NCBI GenBank assembly: GCA_018663485.1
Contig: JABJQI010000205.1
Location: 1 to 20,822 of the forward strand
DNA from: Opitutia bacterium
Lineage (GTDB): Bacteria > Verrucomicrobiota > Verrucomicrobiia > Opitutales > Coraliomargaritaceae
DNA length: 20,822 bases
Reading direction: 5' to 3'
Shown here: in pieces, positions 10,701 through 16,969 of the stretch
Layout: the number at the start of each line of letters is the position of its first letter
Numbering within the stretch: position 1 is the first letter of the stretch
Translations under genes and position numbers: made by a program
The notes under the pieces: model-generated
Told to the model about the DNA's origin: nothing
What the model saw: only the letters and a program-made list of their open reading frames with translations
The model's database searches: none

Positions 10701-11945
10701 ATCATTGAGCCACAGATCACTGAGGTCACAGCCATCCAAGCGCTCGCTCGGAATCGAAATGCCCGCCAAGGCCAAGAAGGTCGGATACAAATCCAATCCG
10801 TTGATCACCGCATCGCTAACCGTATTCGATGCGATACCTGGCCCCCTGAGCATAAACGGTACACGCGTGCCCCCTTCTTTGATCGAAATTTTGCCTTGAT
10901 CCAGTGGGTAGTTGTCCGTCACCTTTCCGCCCCCATACTCTCCATTCTCCATACCGCCATTGTCCGAGGTCAGCACAATATAGGTATTTTCGATCAGCTT
11001 GTGCCCCGGCCAACGCGGATCGTCGGTGTTTTCCAAGTAGGTGATGATCTGGTTGATGTAATAATCCAGGCTCTCCACCATCGCTGCATAGTAGGGATTG
11101 TTCTGCCCCGCGGCAAATATCTCAGAGCCGTCCAGCGGGTAGCTGTAGCCCATCAGTCCGGCATACTTCTGCAACAGACTTTCGGTGCGCATTTGCCAGG
11201 GTCCGTGCACCAGCCAAGTCGAATAATAACAGAAGAAGGCTTCTTCTTGTGTCACCGAATCTGCAAGAAAGCTCAGTGCCTCTTGCGTCACGGGGTCGGT
11301 CGCCATGCCATTGCTATCCAGTTGGTAGGGATCCGTAGGTGAAGTCGTCGCAAATCCAGTTAGACGATCCATACCGCTCTGCACGCCCCGCCCATTGTAA
11401 GACTCATCAAAGCCTTGATCGGTCGGAAGTGGGAAACTACTATGATGCCCATCGGGAGACATGTGCCATTTACCAAATACACCCGTGTAATAGCCCGCGG
11501 CTTGTAGCATTTCCGCCAGCGAGATCTCCTCATCCTGCAGGCTACTGCGATAGTGCGGGGTGATTCCGCTGGCATTGACGCTCGAAGCCTTCGGGCATTT
11601 CCCGCCCGAAACATGCGTGACATCGCTGCGGCCAGGATGCTTCCCTGACATAATCGCCACACGACTCGGCGCACAGGTTGGTGCAGGCGAATACGCATTG
11701 GTAAAGAGCACCCCTTCCGTTGCCAACTGATCCATGTGAGGCGTCTCAAAGACATTCGTCCCACCGAAGCCATTGACCACTGCGGTTTCCATCAAGTCAT
11801 ACACCTTGACGTCCTGCCAGCCTAGGTCATCGGCTAGGATCAATAGGAAGTTCGGCTGCGCCGGACGCGTCGCCTGCGCAAGAGATGCACAGGTCAGTAA
11901 AGCCACGACCAGTGAGACGAGTTTTAAAGCGGAAGAGGTGTTCAT
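7773..11945 (-). CDS. Type I (formylglycine) sulfatase, giant multidomain form
   Basis: About 1,390 residues from the ATG at 11945, chosen because a compact signal peptide follows (LKLVSLVVALLTCASLAQA); an upstream in-frame ATG at 11972 adds 9 residues. Numbering from 11972: sulfatase fold about 40-530 with LLILADDLGWQD (metal aspartates 48-49), the CAPSR motif (C100, converted to formylglycine in this family), FGKWH and TSDNGG. Residues 535-630 form a beta domain also present in the sulfatase at 16970. Two tandem copies of a beta-rich module follow (about 690-903 and 1087-1270) around another beta domain (about 905-1055). The first copy clearly matches the PEP-CTERM protein at 12211. The end (DGDPDADRRSNLFEYALGGDP, then about 90 residues) resembles C-terminal regions common in Verrucomicrobiota secreted proteins. 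Most sulfatases are 450-600 residues, so roughly 800 residues are accessory. The sulfated sugar cannot be predicted. No clear terminator follows; the gene ends 232 bp before the GH2 start. Confidence 0.9.
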   Translation of the reverse strand: MNTSSALKLVSLVVALLTCASLAQATRPAQPNFLLILADDLGWQDVKVYDLMETAVVNGFGGTNVFETPHMDQLATEGVLFTNAYSPAPTCAPSRVAIMSGKHPGRSDVTHVSGGKCPKASSVNASGITPHYRSSLQDEEISLAEMLQAAGYYTGVFGKWHMSPDGHHSSFPLPTDQGFDESYNGRGVQSGMDRLTGFATTSPTDPYQLDSNGMATDPVTQEALSFLADSVTQEEAFFCYYSTWLVHGPWQMRTESLLQKYAGLMGYSYPLDGSEIFAAGQNNPYYAAMVESLDYYINQIITYLENTDDPRWPGHKLIENTYIVLTSDNGGMENGEYGGGKVTDNYPLDQGKISIKEGGTRVPFMLRGPGIASNTVSDAVINGLDLYPTFLALAGISIPSERLDGCDLSDLWLNDPQDGARILEASGEVRESMFWHFPHSGRVASTILKDGWKLYKNYDYLWNGAAAQQYSLYRIYNANSDAVDLGEMTDLIDTQPTVANELKAEIEAWIEEVDARPAYLNPKKGTLPLTDQSLTILGAGHDDTVAWVSWNTDLAKVKYLDLLYTKSATADGNEEWFKVPVPFSHDQGWAEVAIPDGAQSFFFTLVDENNFFVSSVDLTGHGGYDSAVVPLYSWLPANSATLADVGTTYPTGDVIWGNTVNGAEVALRDDVDENSLVVLEDSFSINTLTNDGALNQDDAGWHAGSGWGLGTTNGWLYNTNVNAGSTSDGALAQIVDLSGKGLTDESQLHVEFDFVSWDGANDSDDIYVHVLGLVDNTASGTASIANLGAQDGNMWANAVTNGFSVTNLGDGSLMTAGGDSVAASAAIQLLDQDSGSGSEGSAIHVRSSFDLSAYAVDTLAGYDYFVIGFTRNPGAGDNKFALYNVAVTVTPEPNTSLVGQTFSVTDPTNVTALSLQASQNTTVGSSDSAELYLWVGRYESGAPSTDLFRTRVYEKVDMRDVALTADHYYTIDFEDSVLLPGDYAFQLKWKESGTDNDSSWARANGTGEYTEGDLLNIITSAASSPDLPFTQSEDVANDLVFALHGSVDHFGGWAAEHALDRIPDVLFLENLGSAVTKDSLSYNGNSSWAVTGAGLSNSSATNNTVGEGAVARCIDLTDLETSNAAQLTLSFDYATADAGETLYVHLWGCVDLDPNQNPGIMNLGASNGNAWESATTMDVYNLGKPNGVFAGTAGTASDAAAILTGATGAQSYSTTFDLSTFSTAPDAILDYDYLVLGFTREVGGTTSPSVTITNIRLSMDGGEVLHEFLVSSMNPSGVDGDPDADRRSNLFEYALGGDPNQKNDVGVLPNMNTAVDGIDFVYQRRRNAETRGIRYEIETTESLKLPDSWELARLEEGGIDIVDAEFETVTHRLDTSGKEREFIRLSIGEL

Positions 11946-12147
11946 CGGGGACCAGTTAACATACCGTATCATAAAGCTTTGATCTTATTGTAAGGTGAGG
12001 CGCTGCACCGATATTATGCCCGTGGGTGCTCGGTCCGCACTGCGTTCTGTTGGCTGAGTCATTCGAAGCATCGTGCCGCACGGAACGCACCTGCAATACC
12101 AGATCAAACTTTTTTTAAATTTATGTCAGCAGTAGCGAAAACTAAAA

Positions 12148-12175
12148 AAAGCGTCCGGATTGATCCGGACGCTTT
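12148..12175 (-). terminator. Rho-independent terminator of the intact PEP-CTERM gene
   Basis: A perfect 12-bp stem (12148-12159 with 12164-12175, core AGCGTCCGGA/TCCGGACGCT) encloses a TTGA loop. On the minus strand it runs into a T-rich tract (TTTTTTTAGT). It lies 35 bp after the stop codon of the PEP-CTERM gene at 12211. A related, less perfect hairpin follows the PEP-CTERM remnant at 13409-13436. Confidence 0.9.
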
Positions 12176-12210
12176 GCAAAATTAAATCACTCTGCGCTGA
12201 AGTGCAGCGA

Positions 12211-13014
12211 CTAAGTGCGGCGGCGTAGCATGACTGAGCTCAATGCGAGTAGACCGCCGATGAGTCCGTAGGTGCTTGGCTCTGGGACAGCAGTGACCTT
12301 AATATCATGTATCGCAAATCCATTATCGGTACTAACCGTCACGTTTTTAGCAATGCCAATAACAAAATAATCATACTGCGCAAGTGTGTCCAAACTATAT
12401 CCGCTGAGACTAATCGTTGAAGAGTAAGCCACCGCATCTCCGATTAGTCCAGTTCCCGTGTCTTGATCCAATAGTTTGATCGCGGCTGCACCTCCATCAG
12501 CTTCACCGCCACCACCAGTTGTAAATTTGACGCCACTCCCTAAATTATAATAATCGAACTGAGCTAGGTTCTGCCCCCACATAGCGCCATTTTGGGCACC
12601 CAAGTTAGCGAAATCGGATGCAGCGGTCGAACCCTGGTCAACCAAGCCCCATACGTGGACGTACACATCAATAGGTGTGGTTCCATTCCAAGCATTGTAA
12701 GTCATGTTGACCTGAAGTTGGTTCTCACTCGTCAATCCGAGACTGCTTAGATTAACAATCTGCGCCATGGCACCATCGCTGGTATTATTATTACTCGCAC
12801 TGTTGGTATTATAAAGCCACGAATTCCCTGTTCCATGTGCCCATGCGCTCCCACCTGACTTATGCCAGCCACTCGTATCGCGTGTAAACCCAGTGGTAGA
12901 TAGCGTGGTGCCGTCATTCGTGCCGTTCAGCTCGTCGATAAGGGTGACTTCGGCCACCAGCGCACTACTCGCCAAAGCAGCTAGGCTAAAAATTCCAATT
13001 AATTGTTTTTTCAT
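12211..13014 (-). CDS. PEP-CTERM sorting domain protein with sulfatase-associated module
   Basis: 267 residues. Signal peptide at 1-21 (KKQLIGIFSLAALASSALVA), then a single beta-rich module (about 23-241), then the C-terminal PEP-CTERM tripartite signal: VPEPSTYG (243-250), hydrophobic LIGGLLALSSVML, and RRR. Such proteins are exported and processed by an exosortase, usually ending up attached to the cell surface or exopolysaccharide; no exosortase gene is in this window. The module matches residues 690-903 of the neighbouring sulfatase, with shared blocks WLYNTN, TSDGA.AQIV, YVHV.GLVD, ANLGAQ.G.MW, LLDQD.G.G and YDYFVIG. Its function is unknown; a glycan-binding or adhesive role is a guess. 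It has its own operator/promoter (13074-13118) and a strong terminator, so it is a single-gene transcription unit. Confidence 0.9.
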   Translation of the reverse strand: MKKQLIGIFSLAALASSALVAEVTLIDELNGTNDGTTLSTTGFTRDTSGWHKSGGSAWAHGTGNSWLYNTNSASNNNTSDGAMAQIVNLSSLGLTSENQLQVNMTYNAWNGTTPIDVYVHVWGLVDQGSTAASDFANLGAQNGAMWGQNLAQFDYYNLGSGVKFTTGGGGEADGGAAAIKLLDQDTGTGLIGDAVAYSSTISLSGYSLDTLAQYDYFVIGIAKNVTVSTDNGFAIHDIKVTAVPEPSTYGLIGGLLALSSVMLRRRT

Positions 13015-13073
13015 ATTTTTAAGGTTCTTTTTTTTTAGGGGTGAATCAATCGACTAAGAGTAAACAGGAAGAC

Positions 13074-13118
13074 ATGATAGCATTAACAACACAGGCGCAC
13101 ATCGTGTATTTACCTGAT
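13074..13118 (-). promoter_or_regulatory. Palindromic operator plus -10 box of the PEP-CTERM gene
   Basis: Minus strand: ATCAGGTAAATACACGAT (13118-13101), then 21 bp, then TATCAT (13079-13074). The hexamer is preceded by TGC, giving an extended -10 (TGCTATCAT). The hexamer lies 60-65 bp upstream of the ATG at 13014. Operator sequence and spacing match the sites at 7654-7698 and 14064-14108. No -35 consensus is visible, which fits activator-dependent transcription. Confidence 0.65.
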
Positions 13119-13261
13119 TTTCGACATTTATTTTTTGATCACCACTGCACATCAGAAAAAGACGGGGCAAATACCATAAAATACATGTGAATCATCCCCG
13201 ACGAGAAGTCATACCATTTTTGAAAAATAATGCATATTAAACGGAATCAAACTAGATCTGT

Positions 13262-13344
13262 GGAGGGAAACGCTCCGTCGTTTCCGCCTGAATCATAAGC
13301 GAATTCTGATTATTACGCATGGAAATGACGGAGCATTTCCCTTC
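13262..13344. repeat. REPIN-like element: two inverted REP-type hairpins
   Basis: Left arm 13262-13285: GGAG followed by a hairpin with stem GGAAACG/CGTTTCC and loop CTCCGT. Right arm 13321-13344, read on the minus strand: GAAG followed by a hairpin with stem GGAAATG/CATTTCC and the same loop CTCCGT. The two 24-mers match at 21 positions, and two of the three differences form a compensatory C-G to T-A pair in the stem. The arms are inverted and separated by 35 bp. A GGAG/GTAG tetranucleotide before a short hairpin, in inverted pairs, is the known layout of REP/REPIN elements moved by RAYT (TnpA-REP) proteins. No RAYT gene is in this window. Confidence 0.65.
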
Positions 13345-13408
13345 AGTATTGAAATGCGCAAAATTTATGAGAAATGGTATCACATCGCCCCTAATCTCCA
13401 CATAGCAA

Positions 13409-13436
13409 AAAGCGCCCGAATTGCTCCGGACGCTTT
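13409..13436 (-). terminator. Terminator-like hairpin after the PEP-CTERM remnant
   Basis: AAAGCG (13409-13414) pairs with CGCTTT (13431-13436), a C/A mismatch follows, then CCG pairs with CGG, closing on an A/T-containing loop. On the minus strand it is followed by TTTTTGC. It lies 52 bp after the stop at 13489. It is an imperfect relative of the hairpin at 12148-12175, with the second arm TCCGGACGCTTT identical. Confidence 0.7.
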
Positions 13437-13488
13437 CTAAATATGAACCGACTCTAAGCCGATTTCCTAAACTATAAACTTGAAAGCC

Positions 13489-14061
13489 TTAAGCTCTGCG
13501 GCGACGAACCATCACGTGGCTCAAAGCCAGCAGACCGCCGAGCAGCGCGTAAGTGCCGGGCTCGGGAATGACGTTCAAAATAATGGTATCGTTTGCACCA
13601 CCAGCAGTACTGTTAGTAATATCCAAGGTCCAGCCAACACCCTCAGCGCCCAGGCCAGCAATGGTGAAATTACCCGAAGGAGGCGTGTTTCCGGAGGCAT
13701 TGCCATCGAACAGGGTAAATGAGTCGGCACCACCAGTATAGCCTGAACCATCCACCGAAACAGAGGCTTTCGTCAGACTAAGCCACGAGAAACCCAAGTC
13801 ACCGGTAATGGTGCTCACGCCAGCTGTATCAAAAACAAAATCAAACGTGCCATTGGAGGTGCCAATCTGATTCATACGGATGGTGGATGTGCTGCCCGTC
13901 ACCCGGAAGATGCTGCCGGCGTTCAAAACAGCGCGTTCATTGAATATGTGGTCTCCGCCACTGATATTGAGCGTACCGCCATTGTTGATAGTGAGACCGC
14001 CACCATTATTATTCGGGGATATTTTCGGCAGCGTAAAGGCACTCAGCTTAAAAAAAGATTG
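13489..14061 (-). pseudogene. 5'-truncated PEP-CTERM protein gene (remnant)
   Basis: The frame is open from 14061 to the stop at 13489 (about 190 codons), but it has no ATG/GTG start and no signal peptide; the first alternative start is a TTG at 13926 (145 residues). The N-terminal part (TLPKISPNNNGGGLTINNGGTLNISGG) looks like the beta-helical, autotransporter-repeat-like interior of larger Verrucomicrobiota surface proteins. The C-terminus has an intact PEP-CTERM signal: VIPEPGTYALLGG, a hydrophobic run, then RRRR. Without a signal peptide the product could not be exported and sorted, so I regard it as a remnant. Its promoter (14064-14108) abuts the frame directly, consistent with an internal deletion that removed the leader, signal peptide and N-terminal domain. 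A terminator follows at 13409-13436. The alternative is a functional short protein from TTG 13926, which I think unlikely. Confidence 0.6.
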
Positions 14062-14063
14062 TT

Positions 14064-14108
14064 AACATACTCTAAATTAAATTCTCGCTAATCGTGTATT
14101 TACCCGAT
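14064..14108 (-). promoter_or_regulatory. Palindromic operator plus -10 box upstream of the PEP-CTERM remnant
   Basis: Minus strand: ATCGGGTAAATACACGAT (14108-14091), then 21 bp, then TATGTT (14069-14064). This is the best palindrome of the three copies (14 of 18 positions symmetric: ATCG.GTA..TAC.CGAT). It also lies 83-101 bp upstream of the kinase ATG at 14192 on the opposite strand, so a bound protein could also influence the divergently transcribed two-component genes. No equally spaced -10 is convincing in the plus direction. Confidence 0.6.
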
Positions 14109-14191
14109 GCGGAGCATTTTATTTTCATAGTAATGTCCCCTATGTGAAAAGCAGTATCGACTGTCCATCCGCCTGCTGCACAAATACAAGA

Positions 14192-16156
14192 ATGTCACGG
14201 CGCTTATATAGATTACTCCCCCTGCTGATCCCCCTGCTGACAACAGCAAGCTCGGCAGAGCCTGTTCACCAGAATCTGTCCCTCGCGCAATTAGAGCAGC
14301 GCCTACAGGCAATTGATACCCGACTCGGCCAATTGGCTCACAGCACGCTGCGGAGCGGGATCGGCCCCATCGGCTACCGCTCATTTGTCACCACAGATGC
14401 CAGCGAGCCGTCTTGGGTTGAAATCGACCTACAGGCCTCCGTTTCGATCGATGAGGTGGTGCTGGTGCCTACCATCTGGCGCGACTCACAAGCAGACTTC
14501 CGTTCGGATGCCTTCCCGAAAGCCTTTCGGATCTTAAACGAAGACGGCGACGTCCTCGCGCAAGTGCAAACCACCGACAAAGACTTACCTCGCACGGCGC
14601 CCCTGATTGTGCCCATCTTTGGTAAGGTCGCCTCCAAAATCCGCATTGAAAGCGAGCAACTCTCCCCCCGCTCTTTTGACGGCAGGCTCCTGATGCAATT
14701 CGCAGAAGTGCTAGTTTTCAGTGACACACAAAATGTCGCTTTGCGCCGCCCCGTCAGCTCTTCGCGCACGTGGCCCTACGACAATGACGAATGGCAATTA
14801 CGATTCCTCACAGACGGCTCACTCCCCTACCTGATGCACGCCGCCGCAGGCGAGCAAAGTATCGCCTACCTGAGCCCAGTCTCTCAAGCCCTATTACCTG
14901 CGCCAATGATTGACCTGCAACAAAGCCTCCCCGTATCGAGCATCCACCTGCATTTGATTGATCAAGGCGACACCGTGCCTCAAGGCATGCCCGATGGTGT
15001 CGGCATGCCGCGCAAGCTGCTGATTGAAGGCGCCAATCAGGCCGATTTCTCGGACGCGCGGACACTACTGGAAGTCGAGGCTAAGAGCGCATACGACCTC
15101 AGTCCTATCATGATGTGGAACTTCCCCGCTGCCAGTTGTCGATATATTCGACTGACCGCATTGGATCCCTACCTCTTCCACTACAGGGGACAAAGCCTGC
15201 CGCGAATCGGATTTGCCGAAATCGAGGTTCACTCCGAAGGCCGCAACGTGGCGGCAGGCAAGCAGGTTCACATCGACGAAATGCTCTTTGACCAGTATCG
15301 CCCACTGACTGCCCTTACAGATGGGCGTAATCTGTATGGCAACATTCTGCCCATACGCGACTGGCTCAAAGAATTGGCCGAACGCCACGAATTGGAAACA
15401 GAACGACCACTGGTAGTCGCCGAACAGCAGCGCCACTATGCCCGTCAAAAGAACACCGTTCGCATCATGAGCTGGTTGTTTGCGCTGATCGCTGCAGTCG
15501 TCATCATTACCGTGCTGATACAGCGCAATCTTCGCCAGCGTGCCATCTTTCGCACACGCGAACGCATTGCTGCGGATCTACACGATGAATTGGGCGCAAA
15601 CCTGCATGCTATCGGTATGCTGGGCGACCTCGTCGAAAAGGCACACGCCTCCCCTGAGCGATTGAATAAGTTAGTGCACCGCATGCGTGAGATTACAGAT
15701 CGAACAGGCCGCGCGGCGCGCTACTGCGTCAATATGCTGGAAGACGAGAAACGCTACATCGACATAACGGAGAACATGCGACGCACTGCGGATCGCCTCA
15801 CCGGCGACCTCGACCACGACTTATTCTTCGACGGCGAATCGATGCTCGCGCAACTCTCTGCCCGTAAACGCATCGACCTTTTTCTGTTCTATAAAGAGTG
15901 CCTGACCAATATTATCCGCCACTCTGGAGCGACACAGGTGACGACTCGACTAACGACCAACGAAACAGAATTGACGTTAAGCATTACCGATAACGGCAAC
16001 GGCCTGAATGGCGACATACCTCCTTCACTCAAACGCCGCGCACGATTTCTGAGCGGAAAAGTCTCCGCCAAACAGCATGCCCCCAGTGGCACTCAAATCA
16101 TACTACACTTACACTTTAGACGTCGCTTGCGTCCGGAACATTCTACAGCGTCATAA
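14192..16156 (+). CDS. Sensor histidine kinase (HisKA_3/NarX type) with discoidin-like sensory domains
   Basis: 654 residues from ATG 14192, chosen because a signal peptide follows at once (SRRLYRLLPLLIPLLTTASSA). A GTG at 14144 would add 16 unlikely residues. The extracytoplasmic part (about 24-420) has two regions resembling F5/8C (discoidin) folds: SFVTTDASEPSWVEIDLQAS and IMMWNFPAASCRYIRLTALD followed by IGFAEIEVHSEGRN. One transmembrane helix lies at about 425-444 (IMSWLFALIAAVVIITVLIQ). The cytoplasmic part has RERIAADLHDELGANL with the phospho-accepting H464, N-box ECLTNIIRHSGAT (N573), ITDNGNGL (D600, G602, G604) and SGTQI: HisKA_3 plus HATPase. It would autophosphorylate in response to an external, possibly carbohydrate, signal and pass phosphate to the regulator 40 bp downstream. 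It stands between sulfatase genes on the opposite strand. Confidence 0.9.
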   Translation: MSRRLYRLLPLLIPLLTTASSAEPVHQNLSLAQLEQRLQAIDTRLGQLAHSTLRSGIGPIGYRSFVTTDASEPSWVEIDLQASVSIDEVVLVPTIWRDSQADFRSDAFPKAFRILNEDGDVLAQVQTTDKDLPRTAPLIVPIFGKVASKIRIESEQLSPRSFDGRLLMQFAEVLVFSDTQNVALRRPVSSSRTWPYDNDEWQLRFLTDGSLPYLMHAAAGEQSIAYLSPVSQALLPAPMIDLQQSLPVSSIHLHLIDQGDTVPQGMPDGVGMPRKLLIEGANQADFSDARTLLEVEAKSAYDLSPIMMWNFPAASCRYIRLTALDPYLFHYRGQSLPRIGFAEIEVHSEGRNVAAGKQVHIDEMLFDQYRPLTALTDGRNLYGNILPIRDWLKELAERHELETERPLVVAEQQRHYARQKNTVRIMSWLFALIAAVVIITVLIQRNLRQRAIFRTRERIAADLHDELGANLHAIGMLGDLVEKAHASPERLNKLVHRMREITDRTGRAARYCVNMLEDEKRYIDITENMRRTADRLTGDLDHDLFFDGESMLAQLSARKRIDLFLFYKECLTNIIRHSGATQVTTRLTTNETELTLSITDNGNGLNGDIPPSLKRRARFLSGKVSAKQHAPSGTQIILHLHFRRRLRPEHSTAS

Positions 16157-16196
16157 AGTCGCCGAACTCTAATCTCCCACTCCACCCCAAAGAGCT

Positions 16197-16862
16197 ATGC
16201 CAACAATAATCCGCACAATGCTAGTCGAAGATAATCGCGACTACCGCTCCGTAATCGAACACGCGCTGGAAGTCGAGCCAGACATCGAACTAGTCAGTCA
16301 GTTTAGCACACCCGAGATCGCACTACGCAGCCTAGAAGATCATAAAACCAGAAAAGTCGCCGACCTCATTCTGCTCGATCTACGTCTGCCCGGTATGGAC
16401 GGCCTCGAAGCACTGCCTTGGTTCCTAAAAGCCTTACCCGACGCCAAAGTCATCATCCTCACACAGTCCGATGCCAAGGCCGACATATTAACAGCCATCA
16501 AACTCGGCGCAGCAGGTTATCTGCTTAAATCCACACGGGCCGATCAATTGATCGACGGAATTCGCAACGTCATGTCGGGCGGTGCCTCACTGGAGGCTGG
16601 CGTGGCTCGCTTGATCATTGAGACTTTACAAACAAAACTCCCAGACAGTGAGCCCGAAGAATTACTCAGCAAACGAGAGTTCGAAATCCTCACCTTACTT
16701 GCAGAAGGCCTCGTTAAGAAAAAGATCTGCGAGCAACTCAACATTAGCTACAGCACCGTCGACACCCACGTCGCCCACATCTACAATAAGCTGAATGCCT
16801 CCAACGCCCCCGCTGCAGTCAACCGCGCGTATAAGCTCGGACTCTTATCACGAGATAGTTAA
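16197..16862 (+). CDS. NarL/LuxR-family response regulator
   Basis: 221 residues. Receiver domain about 4-125, with acidic pair E11/D12, phospho-acceptor D61 in LILLDLRLPGMDG, T89 and K111 (YLLKS). The C-terminal LuxR-type helix-turn-helix is about 158-218 (LSKREFEILTLLAEGLVKKK, then ISYSTVDTHVAHIYNKL). All key residues are present, so it should be an active DNA-binding partner of the upstream kinase; the gene pair is separated by 40 bp and surely co-transcribed. Helix-turn-helix proteins of this family bind as dimers to short palindromes, often with GTA/TAC-type half-sites, making the 18-bp palindromes at 7681, 13101 and 14091 candidate targets (inference). The gene is convergent with the sulfatase at 16970. 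Confidence 0.93.
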   Translation: MPTIIRTMLVEDNRDYRSVIEHALEVEPDIELVSQFSTPEIALRSLEDHKTRKVADLILLDLRLPGMDGLEALPWFLKALPDAKVIILTQSDAKADILTAIKLGAAGYLLKSTRADQLIDGIRNVMSGGASLEAGVARLIIETLQTKLPDSEPEELLSKREFEILTLLAEGLVKKKICEQLNISYSTVDTHVAHIYNKLNASNAPAAVNRAYKLGLLSRDS

Positions 16863-16905
16863 ACTACCTCCTTAAGGATTTCGACTCCTAACGAATACCA
16901 ATGGC

Positions 16906-16920
16906 ATCCGCGATGCGGAT
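16906..16920. repeat. Short inverted repeat between convergent genes
   Basis: ATCCGC, loop GAT, GCGGAT lies in the 107-bp gap between the regulator stop and the sulfatase stop. It could be a bidirectional transcription barrier, but no T tract follows on either strand, so a terminator role is only tentative. Confidence 0.3.
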
Positions 16921-16969
16921 ACACTACAACTAGGACGTCAGCTCACAGACAAAATGCGGCGACACGTGC

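Larger units (their letters stand above)
13119..13488. other. Intergenic region between the two PEP-CTERM genes
   Basis: No coding frame with plausible content was seen here. It holds the REPIN-like inverted repeat (13262-13344) and the terminator of the PEP-CTERM remnant (13409-13436). A weaker 5-bp inverted repeat CGGGG/CCCCG brackets 13163-13200 and has no assigned role. The remainder is AT-rich without recognisable signals. Confidence 0.6.

Noticed and set aside
10323..11342. A 339-residue plus-strand open frame opposite the sulfatase
   Set aside because: It lies wholly inside the well-supported sulfatase catalytic domain, is rich in R/H/I without domain motifs, and looks like an antisense shadow.
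12087..12104. Possible fourth operator copy upstream of the giant sulfatase
   Set aside because: Only one half matches (7 of 8 positions); the other half and the -10 at 21 bp are missing.
14048..14068. ATG at 14068 (MLTIFF then stop) whose frame joins the PEP-CTERM remnant if one T of the T7 run is removed
   Set aside because: The ATG overlaps the predicted -10 box and the fused N-terminus is not a convincing signal peptide, so an internal deletion explains the region better than a frameshift.
14108..14122. CGGAGCATTT near the kinase promoter resembling part of the REP arm
   Set aside because: Only 10 bases match and no hairpin can form, so it is not evidence for another repeat copy.
14144..14191. 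GTG start 16 codons upstream for the sensor kinase
   Set aside because: The added residues contain three cysteines, precede an ideal signal peptide starting at ATG 14192, and have no ribosome-binding site.
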